Below are positions 33,018 through 41,253 of a stretch of 45,226 bases of DNA, piece after piece. Below the pieces are notes generated by a model. It was not told the DNA's origin. It made no database searches and saw only the letters and a program-made list of their open reading frames with translations. The position numbers and the translations under genes are program-made. Position 1 is the first letter of the stretch. Each line of letters begins with the position of its first letter. The stretch is from Ohessyouella blattaphilus. GTDB lineage: Bacteria; Bacillota; Clostridia; Lachnospirales; Lachnospiraceae. The stretch is from assembly GCF_024721265.1 (NCBI RefSeq), contig NZ_JAMXOC010000026.1, forward strand, positions 1-45,226. The letters are read 5' to 3'.

Positions 33018-35657
33018 ATGAAAAAATACGGTGTTAACGAATTAAGACAGATGTTTTTAGAGTATTTTGAGAGCAAGGGACATTTGGCGATGAAAAGCTT
33101 TTCCTTAGTGCCTCATAACGACAAGAGTTTATTGCTGATAAATTCCGGGATGGCGCCTTTAAAGCCATATTTTACAGGACAGGAGGTACCACCTTCCAAA
33201 CGGGTGGTTACCTGTCAGAAGTGTATCCGGACAGGGGATATTGAAAACGTAGGTAAGACTGCTCGTCACGGAACCTTCTTTGAAATGCTAGGGAATTTTT
33301 CCTTTGGCGACTATTTCAAAGAAGAGTCTTTGGCTTGGACGTGGGAATTTTTAACAGAAGTGGTAGGCCTTGACGGCGACCGCCTATATCCATCGGTTTA
33401 CCTAGATGATGATGAAGCTTGGGAAATCTGGAATAAGCAAATCGGTATTCCGGCGGAGAAAATCTTCCGTTTTGGAAAAGAGGATAACTTCTGGGAGCAC
33501 GGTGCCGGACCTTGTGGACCGTGTTCGGAGGTGTATTACGACCGGGGTGAAAAGTACGGCTGTGGCAAAGAAGATTGTACCGTTGGCTGTGACTGTGACC
33601 GCTATATGGAGATTTGGAACAACGTCTTCACCCAGTTTGAGAACGATGGCAATAATAATTATACCGAACTAGATCAAAAGAATATTGATACCGGGATGGG
33701 GCTAGAGCGTTTGGCCTGTGTGGTTCAAGACGTGGATTCGATGTTTGACGTGGATACGATTAAGGCTCTGAGAGAGGCTGTTTCTAACTTAGCAGACAAA
33801 GAGTACGGCGTGGACGATGCCACCGATGTTTCGATTCGCGTGATTACCGACCATATTCGCTCAGTGACCTTTATGATTTCCGACGGTATTATGCCTTCTA
33901 ACGAAGGCCGGGGCTACGTTCTTAGAAGACTTCTCAGGCGGGCTTGTCGTCACGGCAGACTTTTGGGCATTGACGGTGAGTTCTTAGTAGGACTAGCTGA
34001 TGATGTAATTAAGGGCTCTAAAGACGGATACCCAGAATTAGAAGAAAAACGGGCCTTTATTGAAAAAGTAGTAGCTCAGGAAGAAGAAAAATTCAATAAG
34101 ACCATTGACAAAGGCCTGAATATCTTAATGGAGATGGAGCGCGAGATGGTGGCGGCAGGAAAGAAAGTGCTTTCCGGTGAAAACGCTTTTAAGCTCTATG
34201 ATACCTACGGCTTCCCTATCGACTTAACCATTGAGATTTTGGAAGAAAAAGGTTTAAGGGTGGATCAAGAAGGCTTTGCCGAGGCGATGGAGGCATCGAA
34301 GAAAATCGCTCGGGAAAGCTGGAAATCTACGAACTACATGGGTGCGGATGCCACTGTGTATTTGGAACTTGATCCGAAGATGGAAGCGAGCTTCGTCGGT
34401 TATGACCACTTGGAATTTGATAGTGAGATTCTAGTGTTGACGACCGAAGAAGCGCTAGTTGAGACATTAAAAGAAGGACAAAACGGGACGATTTTTGTTA
34501 AGGAGACGCCTTTTTATGCCACCAGCGGTGGACAAGAGGCTGACCGGGGCGTTATCACTTACGGGGATAGCGAGTTTGTTATCGACGATGTGATTAAGGT
34601 ACTTGGAGATAAAATTGCTCATATCGGTCACGTGACCAAGGGCGAGTTTAATGTGGGCGAAATAGCTACTTTGCAGGTGGATAAAGAGCGCCGGGAGCTA
34701 ACGGCGAGAAACCACAGTACCACTCACTTGCTTCACAAAGCCTTAAGGATGACTTTAGGCGATCACGTTGAGCAAGCCGGTTCTTTTGTGGACTCGGAGC
34801 GCTTACGCTTTGACTTTACCCACTTTGAGGCGATGACAAAAGCAGAGATTAAGAAGGTAGAAGAGATCGTCAATAGAGAAATTGCCGCCGACTTACCAGT
34901 TAGTGTGGAACTAATGCCGATCGAAGAGGCGAAGAAGACCGGGGCTGCCGCTCTATTCGGTGAAAAGTACGGTGATGTGGTTCGCGTAGTCAGCATGGGT
35001 AACTTCTCAAGAGAACTCTGCGGCGGAACTCACGTTAAGAATACGGGCTCGATTATGGCCTTTAAGATCGTTTCGGAGACTTCCGTTGCGGCAGGGGTGA
35101 GAAGAATCGAAGCCATTACTTCAAAAGGCTTATTCGCTTACTACAACCGTTTGGAGAACACCCTTTCAGAAATTGCCGGCAAGGCCAAAACCACTCCCGA
35201 TAAGCTAGAGGAAAGAGTGGAAAATCTCCTTAAGGAGAATAAGGCTTTAAGTAGTGAAGTGGAAAGCTTAAAGAGCAAGTTGGCTAAGGATTCCATGGGT
35301 GATGTAAGTGAAAAGATAGAAAGAATTGGCGATTTTGCCTTTATTGCAACAGCAGTAGAAGGCATTGACATGAACGGACTTAGGGATTTAGGAGATCAGC
35401 TGAAGACGAAAGTGGGAAGCGGTATGGTGGTCCTTGCATCTAAGAACGGCGACAAGGTCAATCTGATTGCTATGGCGACGGATGATGCGATTAAAGGCGG
35501 TGCTCACGCCGGAAATCTGATTAAGGAAGTAGCACCCATGGTTGGCGGCGGTGGCGGTGGACGCCCGAATATGGCCCAAGCTGGCGGTAAAAATCCCGAT
35601 AAGATAAGTGAAGCCATGGCGAAAGCCAAAGAAGTCTTTACTGCGCAGGTGGTCTAG
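33018..35657 (+). CDS. alaS: Alanyl-tRNA synthetase
   Basis: It charges tRNA-Ala and edits Ser/Gly mischarging. Class II catalytic core landmarks are INSGMAPLKPYFTG, KCIRTGDIENVGKTARHGTF, EMLGNFSFGDYFK, and TGMGLERLACV. The editing domain has the zinc-type ARNHSTTHLLHKAL and LCGGTHVKNTGSI. The C-terminal domain has a coiled coil and a glycine-rich VGGGGGGRPNMAQAGG. Length 879 aa is full. GAGGAG precedes ATG 33018. It has its own consensus promoter. The next gene is a glycine-riboswitch-controlled permease. Confidence 0.98.
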   Translation: MKKYGVNELRQMFLEYFESKGHLAMKSFSLVPHNDKSLLLINSGMAPLKPYFTGQEVPPSKRVVTCQKCIRTGDIENVGKTARHGTFFEMLGNFSFGDYFKEESLAWTWEFLTEVVGLDGDRLYPSVYLDDDEAWEIWNKQIGIPAEKIFRFGKEDNFWEHGAGPCGPCSEVYYDRGEKYGCGKEDCTVGCDCDRYMEIWNNVFTQFENDGNNNYTELDQKNIDTGMGLERLACVVQDVDSMFDVDTIKALREAVSNLADKEYGVDDATDVSIRVITDHIRSVTFMISDGIMPSNEGRGYVLRRLLRRACRHGRLLGIDGEFLVGLADDVIKGSKDGYPELEEKRAFIEKVVAQEEEKFNKTIDKGLNILMEMEREMVAAGKKVLSGENAFKLYDTYGFPIDLTIEILEEKGLRVDQEGFAEAMEASKKIARESWKSTNYMGADATVYLELDPKMEASFVGYDHLEFDSEILVLTTEEALVETLKEGQNGTIFVKETPFYATSGGQEADRGVITYGDSEFVIDDVIKVLGDKIAHIGHVTKGEFNVGEIATLQVDKERRELTARNHSTTHLLHKALRMTLGDHVEQAGSFVDSERLRFDFTHFEAMTKAEIKKVEEIVNREIAADLPVSVELMPIEEAKKTGAAALFGEKYGDVVRVVSMGNFSRELCGGTHVKNTGSIMAFKIVSETSVAAGVRRIEAITSKGLFAYYNRLENTLSEIAGKAKTTPDKLEERVENLLKENKALSSEVESLKSKLAKDSMGDVSEKIERIGDFAFIATAVEGIDMNGLRDLGDQLKTKVGSGMVVLASKNGDKVNLIAMATDDAIKGGAHAGNLIKEVAPMVGGGGGGRPNMAQAGGKNPDKISEAMAKAKEVFTAQVV

Positions 35658-35680
35658 AATTGTATAAAAAATAACTATGG

Positions 35681-35709
35681 TTGACGAGAGACTTTTCATC
35701 AATTAAACT
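35681..35709 (+). promoter_or_regulatory. Promoter of the glycine riboswitch/permease unit
   Basis: TTGACG (35681-35686), 17 bases, TAAACT (35704-35709). The start would be near 35716, just before the aptamers. Confidence 0.6.
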
Positions 35710-35721
35710 AAAGGTAATTAA

Positions 35722-35905
35722 AGACGGACAGTTGAAATAGTAGGGAGATTTCCGAAAAATATGGAAAACCGATGAAGCAATTGTAAGACCGCCTAGTCTT
35801 ACGAGAATCTTTCAGGTAAGTGTACCTATTATGGATGTAACTCTGGAGAGAATCCGTAGGGATTCACCGACGAAGTAATGCTTTCAGGTAAACAGACAGA
35901 GGATA
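35722..35905 (+). promoter_or_regulatory. Glycine riboswitch (tandem aptamers)
   Basis: Two aptamers are readable. The first has GGGAGATTTCC (35743-35753), CCGATGAAGCAA (35769-35780), a GTAAGAC/GTCTTAC hairpin and CTTTCAGGTA (35809-35818). The second has CTCTGGAGAG (35841-35850), CACCGACGAAGTAA (35865-35878) and CTTTCAGGTAAACAGACAGAG (35881-35901). These are the gcvT-type conserved segments. It controls the permease that follows through the terminator at 35896-35941. Confidence 0.9.
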
Positions 35906-35941
35906 CGGCACGTGATTTGCGTGTGTGTATCCTCTGTTTTT
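35896..35941 (+). terminator. Glycine-controlled intrinsic terminator
   Basis: ACAGAGGATAC (35896-35906) pairs perfectly with GTATCCTCTGT (35927-35937), followed by T residues. Its 5' arm shares CAGAG (35897-35901) with the closing stem of aptamer 2 (pairs with CTCTG 35841-35845), so the two structures compete. Confidence 0.85.
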
Positions 35942-35949
35942 ACGTAAAA

Positions 35950-35989
35950 GCATACACCGAAGGCGCAAGAATTTGCCAAGCGCAAATTC
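35950..35989. repeat. Intergenic repeat, copy B
   Basis: The 40 bases match 9104-9143 at 36 positions and contain the same GAATTTGC/GCAAATTC hairpin. The left hairpin arm of copy A is absent. It lies between the glycine terminator and the permease start. Confidence 0.65.
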
Positions 35990-36026
35990 TATTTAAGAAA
36001 GTGAGTTCAGAAAGTGAGGTTAATTG

Positions 36027-37391
36027 ATGGAAAACAAAAAGGAGCTAAAAAAGAATTTAGGTGTTTTTGCAGCCCTTGCCACCGTGGTAGGTTCGGTCAT
36101 CGGTTCCGGTGTATTTTTCAAACCCCAAGCGATTTACGCAGCGACCGGTGGGGCGCCAGGACTAGGAATGATCGCTTGGATTGTGGCTGGGGTGGCAAGT
36201 ATTGCCGGAGCGCTTACATTTGCCGAGGTGGCGATTATGATTCCTAAGACCGGTGGTATGGTTGCGTATCTAAAAGAGATTTACAACCCGCTGGTGGGAT
36301 TTTTGGCGGGCTGGATTCAGACGCTGATTTTTTACCCGGCGATGATTTCGGCGCTAGCGGTAGCGTGTGCGACGCAGGCGTCGCTATTTATCGGTGAAGG
36401 GTTTGTAGTGCCGGTGGCTATTGGAGTAATTATCTCTATCATTTTTTTAAATAACCTAGGGTCAAAGGTTGGCGGAGCCGTTCAGATTATCTTTACTGTC
36501 TGTAAGCTGATTCCCCTCTTTATCCTGATGATCTTCGGTTTTGCCCGGGGTGGTGGCGGAAATCCTGTGTTTACGCCCATGGTTGGCGAAGGTCTTAATC
36601 CGGCCATCGTTCTGGGATCCTTAATGGTTTCTATTCTTTTTGCCTTTGAAGGCTGGACCAATGTGGGGGCAATTGCCGGCGAGATGAAACGTCCGGGAAA
36701 AGATTTACCCATAGCTATAGTGGGCGGAGTATCGGTCATTATGGCGGTCTATTTCGTGATTAATCTTGCCTATTTGCAAGTACTACCCTCCAGTGAGCTT
36801 GCAAATCTAGCAGCACCTGCGTCCGCGGTAGCAATCGCTATCTTTGGGGACGTGGGTGGCAAGATTATCTCCATTGGCATTATGATTTCCGTATACGGTG
36901 CCTGCAATGGTTTTATTCTATCGGGTTCGCGAGTAGCGTACTCCCTTGCTAAAGAAGGAGAGATTCCCTTTAGCAGAGTTTTCTCTAAGCTTAATAAGGC
37001 TCAGGTACCTTCTAATTCTATCTATCTAGTAGGTGGCATCGGTGCTCTTTACGCTGTTTCTGGACAGTTTAATCTGCTAACGGATGTAGCCGTTTTTGCC
37101 AGTTGGACCTTCTATACGCTGACCTTCTTAGGTGTAATGAAGCTTAGAAAGGATCAGCCGGAGGCCGTGCGTACTTATAGAGTGCCCCTTTATCCGGTGG
37201 TGCCCATCGTCGCAGTAATTAGTGGTATTTACGTGATTATCAGTCGCGTCTTTTTATCGGGCTTACAGGCTACTCTTTTATCAATTGCGAGCATGACGGT
37301 AACCTTGATTGGGGTCCCGGTATATTACGCAACAAGGAACGGTAAGAAAGGAAAAACATTAAAAAGCAAAAAGAGCATTGACGTAGCGTGA
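36027..37391 (+). CDS. APC family amino acid permease, glycine-riboswitch controlled
   Basis: This is a polytopic membrane protein of 454 aa with about 12 hydrophobic helices and the APC superfamily start ATVVGSVIGSGVFFKPQAI, where the GSGVF loop binds the amino-acid backbone. Later family blocks include FAFEGWTNVGAIAGEMK and GSRVAYSLAKEGEIPF. The C-terminus is basic (KKGKTLKSKKS). It most resembles serine/threonine-exchanger or LAT-like permeases, but the riboswitch points to glycine or a relative as substrate. ATG 36027 has GAGG 8 bases upstream; the TTG at 36024 only adds one residue. It lies between alaS and rpsU; the rpsU promoter is inside its end. Confidence 0.88.
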   Translation: MENKKELKKNLGVFAALATVVGSVIGSGVFFKPQAIYAATGGAPGLGMIAWIVAGVASIAGALTFAEVAIMIPKTGGMVAYLKEIYNPLVGFLAGWIQTLIFYPAMISALAVACATQASLFIGEGFVVPVAIGVIISIIFLNNLGSKVGGAVQIIFTVCKLIPLFILMIFGFARGGGGNPVFTPMVGEGLNPAIVLGSLMVSILFAFEGWTNVGAIAGEMKRPGKDLPIAIVGGVSVIMAVYFVINLAYLQVLPSSELANLAAPASAVAIAIFGDVGGKIISIGIMISVYGACNGFILSGSRVAYSLAKEGEIPFSRVFSKLNKAQVPSNSIYLVGGIGALYAVSGQFNLLTDVAVFASWTFYTLTFLGVMKLRKDQPEAVRTYRVPLYPVVPIVAVISGIYVIISRVFLSGLQATLLSIASMTVTLIGVPVYYATRNGKKGKTLKSKKSIDVA

Positions 37392-37405
37392 AAATATGAT
37401 ATAAT
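37378..37405 (+). promoter_or_regulatory. rpsU promoter
   Basis: TTGACG (37378-37383), 16 bases, TATAAT (37400-37405). The -35 box lies in the last codons of the permease gene. Confidence 0.7.
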
Positions 37406-37482
37406 TCTAATAGTGCAAAAAAAATACCCAAACAGTCGTATTACGCACAATATAGGACTGGAGGGAGGTTAGGTGTGAGTCT

Positions 37483-37659
37483 ATGTCAAATGTAATAGTT
37501 AAAGAAAACGAAACGTTAGACAGCGCTCTACGCAGATTCAAAAGAAACTGTGCTAAAGCGGGGATCCAACAAGAGATTCGTAAAAGAGAACATTACGAGA
37601 AGCCAAGCGTAAGACGTAAGAAAAAGTCTGAAGCGGCTAGAAAACGTAAATTCAATTAA
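37483..37659 (+). CDS. rpsU: 30S ribosomal protein S21
   Basis: The 58-residue protein reads [20 protein letters not shown] at the start, then [20 protein letters not shown] and a lysine/arginine-rich end ([17 protein letters not shown]). This is S21, a small-subunit protein needed for initiation on natural mRNAs. ATG 37483 has AGGTG (37471-37475) and a stronger GGAGG further up. It has its own promoter about 75 bases upstream, a leader of about 70 bases, and a strong terminator. Many Firmicutes have rpsU near a yqeY or dnaG region; neither is present here. Confidence 0.95.
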   Translation: MSNVIVKENETLDSALRRFKRNCAKAGIQQEIRKREHYEKPSVRRKKKSEAARKRKFN

Positions 37660-37677
37660 TAAACACAATGTTTATCG

Positions 37678-37706
37678 AAAGGAGTTTCCTATGGAAACTC
37701 CTTTTT
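37678..37706 (+). terminator. rpsU terminator
   Basis: AAAGGAGTTTCC (37678-37689) pairs perfectly with GGAAACTCCTTT (37693-37704), loop TAT, then more T residues to 37706. Confidence 0.88.
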
Positions 37707-37731
37707 ACTTCACTTTTATAGGAGATGAGAG

Positions 37732-38439
37732 ATGAAAAATACCATTTTATTTGATCTTGATGGGACGCTACTTCCCTTTGATCAAGGTGATTTTATCACT
37801 AGTTATTTTAGCAAGCTTACAAGTCATCTAGCGAGAGAAAAGGCCTGTGATCAGGAAATGCTGACCAAGGTTATCTGGGCAGGGACGAAAGCGATCGTGG
37901 AAAACGATGGCAGTATGTCTAATAGAGAGCGTTTTTTTCAAACCTTTGTAGAACTTACAGGGTGGGATATTAGCGAATGGGAAGCGTTGTTTTTGGATTT
38001 CTATCAAGGGGAGTTTGATCAGGTGAAGGAAGTGTTAGGGGATTCTTATGGCCAGGAACAAATGCTTCAGGATTTGCGGTACCGTGGTTTTTCGTTAGTC
38101 TTAGCGACGGCGCCTTTATTTCCAGAGACGGCGGTATCCACTAGACTATCCTGGATTGGTCTGGGAATCGATGATTTTGATTACGTAACTACATATGAGA
38201 ACTCGACGTACTGTAAACCTAGCACTGCCTACTATAGAGAAGTGCTAGAAAAGATTGGCAAACGCCCGGAAGACTGCCTGATGATTGGCAATAACATCCG
38301 GGAGGATATGGTGGCGGAAGCCTTGGGAATTAAGACGTTTCTCGTAAATGAATATCTGGAGAATCCGGAAAAGGCAGATCCTAGCGTTTATCAAAACGGC
38401 AATTTTGAAGAGTTAAAAATCTTTTTGCAAAATTTATAA
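37732..38439 (+). CDS. HAD family hydrolase
   Basis: A 235-aa HAD-superfamily phosphatase with motif I ILFDLDGTLLPFD, motif II LATAPLFPETA, the lysine of motif III in YCKPSTAYYREVLEKIG and motif IV CLMIGNNIREDMVAE. A helical cap of the C1 type lies between motif I and II (about residues 15-95). Substrate is unknown; phosphoglycolate-like or nucleotide phosphates are the usual choices for this size. ATG 37732 has AGGAG upstream (37720-37724). It converges on the maf gene, with only 6 bases between them. Confidence 0.85.
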   Translation: MKNTILFDLDGTLLPFDQGDFITSYFSKLTSHLAREKACDQEMLTKVIWAGTKAIVENDGSMSNRERFFQTFVELTGWDISEWEALFLDFYQGEFDQVKEVLGDSYGQEQMLQDLRYRGFSLVLATAPLFPETAVSTRLSWIGLGIDDFDYVTTYENSTYCKPSTAYYREVLEKIGKRPEDCLMIGNNIREDMVAEALGIKTFLVNEYLENPEKADPSVYQNGNFEELKIFLQNL

Positions 38440-38445
38440 GGAGCG

Positions 38446-39024
38446 TTAAAGAAGCTTGGCTTTTAACAACTCGTTATACAGGCGACCGATGGGCAAGCCC
38501 ACCACATTGGTGTACTCTCCCTTAATGCTTCTTACGTGTTTGCCAAAGCCGCTTTGGATTCCGTAGGAACCGGCTTTATCAAGAGGGTCACCGCTTTCGA
38601 TATAGGCTTTAATATCAAAGCGGTCCACAGGATAGAAGGTGACATCGGTTTTTTCGAAAAAGGTCAAGAGTTTTTCTTGGCCATTTTTTTTGTAACAAAG
38701 GGCGATGCCGGTGTAGACCTGATGAGTGCGGTTCTGTAGCATCAGCAGCATGCTGGTAGCGTCGTCTTTATCTTCCGGCTTTCCTAGCACCTCGCCCTCA
38801 TAGTAGACGATGGTATCGGCACCGATGATGCAGTAATTATCAGCAAGAACTAGGCTTTCGTTTACTTTAAGGGCTTTTTCCTTGGCCAAACAGGTGACGA
38901 TTTCCCCAGGCTTTTCGGCAGTGATGGTTTCTTCGGTATCGGCGGGCATAATCGTAAAATCAAGGCCCATTTCGGTTAAAAGCTCTGCCCTTCTAGGAGA
39001 GGCAGAAGCGAGAATGTATTTCAT
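38446..39024 (-). CDS. maf: Maf family nucleoside triphosphate pyrophosphatase
   Basis: Maf proteins hydrolyse dTTP/UTP or modified nucleotides and are linked to septum formation arrest. Visible motifs are YILASASPRRAELLTEMGL (SxSPRR), the active-site aspartate in IIGADTIVYYEG, GKPEDKDDA, and the end GDPLDKAGSYGIQ with VGLPIGRLYNEL. I chose minus-strand ATG 39024 (192 aa), because GGAGG lies 8 bases before it and the family starts at MKYILASASPRR; the upstream ATG 39039 adds five residues. It is transcribed opposite to the flanking genes from the promoter at 39062-39090. Confidence 0.93.
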   Translation of the reverse strand: MKYILASASPRRAELLTEMGLDFTIMPADTEETITAEKPGEIVTCLAKEKALKVNESLVLADNYCIIGADTIVYYEGEVLGKPEDKDDATSMLLMLQNRTHQVYTGIALCYKKNGQEKLLTFFEKTDVTFYPVDRFDIKAYIESGDPLDKAGSYGIQSGFGKHVRSIKGEYTNVVGLPIGRLYNELLKAKLL

Positions 39025-39061
39025 ACGGATAACCTCCAAGAGTATCTTATGCTTCCAGACG

Positions 39062-39090
39062 ATTTTATCACAAAAACTAGATATGGTAAA
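39062..39090 (-). promoter_or_regulatory. Promoter of maf
   Basis: On the minus strand TTTACC (39090-39085), 17 bases, TAAAAT (39067-39062). It is back to back with the plus-strand promoter at 39095. Confidence 0.55.
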
Positions 39091-39094
39091 ATCT

Positions 39095-39122
39095 TTGCAA
39101 GAGCGCCTAAATATAGTATAAT
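39095..39122 (+). promoter_or_regulatory. Promoter of the ProX-like gene and operon
   Basis: TTGCAA (39095-39100), 16 bases, TATAAT (39117-39122), directed at the gene starting at 39155. Confidence 0.65.
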
Positions 39123-39154
39123 AGAAAAGATAAATTTGATAGGAGTAGATGGCT

Positions 39155-39694
39155 ATGTATATTAGTGAAATTAGAACGAAAGCTCCTCGCGATGGCGAAC
39201 GGACAGAGCTTGAACTTAAGATGTATGACGCTTTAGAAAAAATAGGAATTCCCTATGAGCACGTAGATAACGATCCAGCTCACACCATGGAAGAATGTGC
39301 GGAAGTGGATGCGGTTATCGGCTGTGAAATTCGCAAAAGCGTATTTCTTTGCAACCAGAAGAAGACCAGCTTTTTCTTACTGGTGATGCCAGCGAATAAG
39401 GCCTTTGATACCGGTGCCTTTAGTAAGAAATTGGGGGTTTCTCATATGTCTTTTGCGGCTCCTGAGTATATGCTGGAGCATTTGGGGACAACGCCAGGCT
39501 CGGCTTCCGTAGCCGGTATTCTCTGTGACTTGGATGACTACGTTCAGGTGATTATTGATAAAGAGGTGGCAGATGAAGAGTACTTTGCTTGTAATCCGGG
39601 TATCAATACTAGTCATTTGAAGTTTAAGACAGAAGATTTGTTGAAGAAATTTTTACCAAAGAATCATCACCGTCCTAGGATTGTAAACTTATAG
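39155..39694 (+). CDS. PrdX/ProX-type aminoacyl-tRNA deacylase (YbaK superfamily)
   Basis: The protein belongs to the YbaK/ProRS-INS trans-editing superfamily and resembles the PrdX/ProXp-ala group, which removes alanine from Ala-tRNA-Pro. Recognisable parts are YDALEKIGIPYEHVDNDPAH, then CEIRKSVFLCNQKKTSFFLLV (lysine of the active site), the FSKKLGVSHMSFAAPE block and the GTTPGSASVAGILCDLDDY region. ATG 39155 (179 aa) has AGGAG nine bases upstream; ATG 39149 is too close. Close by are alaS upstream and a second YbaK-type gene at 42599. The exact editing substrate is inference. Confidence 0.85.
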   Translation: MYISEIRTKAPRDGERTELELKMYDALEKIGIPYEHVDNDPAHTMEECAEVDAVIGCEIRKSVFLCNQKKTSFFLLVMPANKAFDTGAFSKKLGVSHMSFAAPEYMLEHLGTTPGSASVAGILCDLDDYVQVIIDKEVADEEYFACNPGINTSHLKFKTEDLLKKFLPKNHHRPRIVNL

Positions 39695-39705
39695 AGGGCA
39701 TTTCC

Positions 39706-40335
39706 ATGGTTAGAGAATATGTAAGCGAAGACTTTAGCGGGAAAGATTTTTCTAAAGAAAATTTAGCCAAGGTGGTCTTTCGCAGTTGTGACCTGCAAGA
39801 CGCTAATTTTACAGAGGCGAATCTCGACAATACGCTATTTCTCGATAGCCCTTTAAAGGGGGCTTGTTTTCGTCAGGCTTCGATGGTGGGAGCTACGATT
39901 CGCGATAATGATTTGAGTGGCTGTGACTTATCAGGGGCGAATCTATATTCAGCGGTGCTAGAAGGTACGGCAGTAGAGACGGTGATTACCGATGACAAGA
40001 CCCAGTGGTTTCATATGCACTGCCCGGAAACAGGTGCTTTCTTAGGGTATAAGAAATGTGTCTACGACCGTCTGGTGCAACTGCTTATCCCAGCAGATGC
40101 TAGGCGAACCTCGGCGACGTATCCATCTTGTCGCTGTGATAAAGCCAAGGTTTTGACGATTAAAAGCTTCGACTATAAAGAAAGCTATGAAGAGGCCTGG
40201 TCCTTGGTGGATGAGAATTTTGTCTACCGGGTCGGTGAGTGGGTAAGCGTGCCTGATTTTAATCCGGATCGCTTTATGGACTCCACCACAGGTATTCATT
40301 TTTGGATGACTAGGGAAGAGGCAAAGAATTACTAG
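39706..40335 (+). CDS. Pentapeptide-repeat protein with C-terminal DUF5758-like domain
   Basis: The first 95 or so residues are pentapeptide repeats (A/S-x-L/F type), for example FSGKDFSKENLAKVVF, CDLQDANFTEANLDNTLF and CDLSGANLYSAVLEG, which form a right-handed quadrilateral beta-helix. The C-terminal 110 residues contain conserved WFHMHCPETGAFLGYKK, YPSCRCDKAKV, YRVGEWV and GIHFWMTREEA, resembling the DUF5758 domain often attached to pentapeptide proteins. No enzymatic function is known to me. It starts 11 bases after the deacylase gene and ends 10 bases before the metallophosphoesterase gene, in one operon. Confidence 0.82.
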   Translation: MVREYVSEDFSGKDFSKENLAKVVFRSCDLQDANFTEANLDNTLFLDSPLKGACFRQASMVGATIRDNDLSGCDLSGANLYSAVLEGTAVETVITDDKTQWFHMHCPETGAFLGYKKCVYDRLVQLLIPADARRTSATYPSCRCDKAKVLTIKSFDYKESYEEAWSLVDENFVYRVGEWVSVPDFNPDRFMDSTTGIHFWMTREEAKNY

Positions 40336-40345
40336 AGGAGACTGT

Positions 40346-41239
40346 ATGAAGATAGCAATAGCCTTAGTGTTACTGATTGTATTGCTAATGGCAATTTTGG
40401 AAATTAGAAGAGAGTTGCGGATTTTTCAAGTTACTCATTACCTCATTGCATCGCCCAAATTAAACACCTTTTCTGGAGAGCGTAAAATCGTCTTTTTAAG
40501 CGACCTTCACGACCAGCAATACGGGAAGCATAACGCCGAGCTTTTAAACGCTATCAAAAAGGAGGAGCCGTGGCTTATCTTAATCGGTGGCGATATGATG
40601 ATTAGCAAAGAGGGGAAGAATTTTGAGTTGGCGCGGGAATTTGTCGCCCAGCTACCAGCCATTGCCCCGGTTTACTACGCCAATGGCAATCACGAACAAA
40701 GGGTAAAAGAATTCCCGAAGCGCTACCAGATGGATTTTACTTTGTATCGTCAGGAGCTAGAAGCATTGGGGGTGATTTTTTTGGAAAACGAAACGGTGAC
40801 TCTTGAGAAGGATCAGGTTCGTATCCAGCTTACCGGTCTGGAGATTCCGGTGGAAAATTATCAGCATCTACGGATGCCGCCGCTAGCCCTTTCAGAGATT
40901 GAAGAGCGAATTGGTCAGGCAAAAGACGGATACAATATTCTTTTGGCCCATAATCCAGCTTATGTGGAGGTGTACAAGGACTGGGGAGCGGATTTGATTC
41001 TCTCTGGTCATTTTCATGGAGGGATTATTCGTATTCCCGGAATGCGCGGTTTGATTATTCCCGGCTTTGGCAAGTATAAGCGCTATTCTGGCAGTGTGTA
41101 TCTCGATGGGGATAAGCGGATTGTGGTTAGTCGCGGTCTGGGGAACCACACGGTTAAGCTGCGACTATTTAATAAGGCCGAGGTGATTACTTTACATCTA
41201 CAGGGCAAAGAAGGTATAATGGACAAAGTGAAAAATTAG
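40346..41239 (+). CDS. Membrane-anchored metallophosphoesterase (second copy type)
   Basis: The protein (297 aa) begins with one hydrophobic segment (IAIALVLLIVLLMAILEI), a signal anchor. The calcineurin-like fold follows: IVFLSDLHDQQYG, LILIGGDMMISKEG, VYYANGNHEQRVKE, LLAHNPAY and LILSGHFHGGIIRIPG carry the two-metal ligands. It is related to but clearly different from the four-helix phosphoesterase at 12844-14028. The substrate is unknown; YkuE-type proteins of this group act at the envelope. ATG 40346 follows AGAGGAG. It precedes scpA by 14 bases. Confidence 0.85.
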   Translation: MKIAIALVLLIVLLMAILEIRRELRIFQVTHYLIASPKLNTFSGERKIVFLSDLHDQQYGKHNAELLNAIKKEEPWLILIGGDMMISKEGKNFELAREFVAQLPAIAPVYYANGNHEQRVKEFPKRYQMDFTLYRQELEALGVIFLENETVTLEKDQVRIQLTGLEIPVENYQHLRMPPLALSEIEERIGQAKDGYNILLAHNPAYVEVYKDWGADLILSGHFHGGIIRIPGMRGLIIPGFGKYKRYSGSVYLDGDKRIVVSRGLGNHTVKLRLFNKAEVITLHLQGKEGIMDKVKN

Positions 41240-41253
41240 GAGAGAGGTTAAGT

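Noticed and set aside
35388-35702. Minus-strand frame of 104 codons over the end of alaS.
   Set aside because: Antisense to the conserved AlaS C-terminal domain and covers the permease promoter; low-complexity composition.
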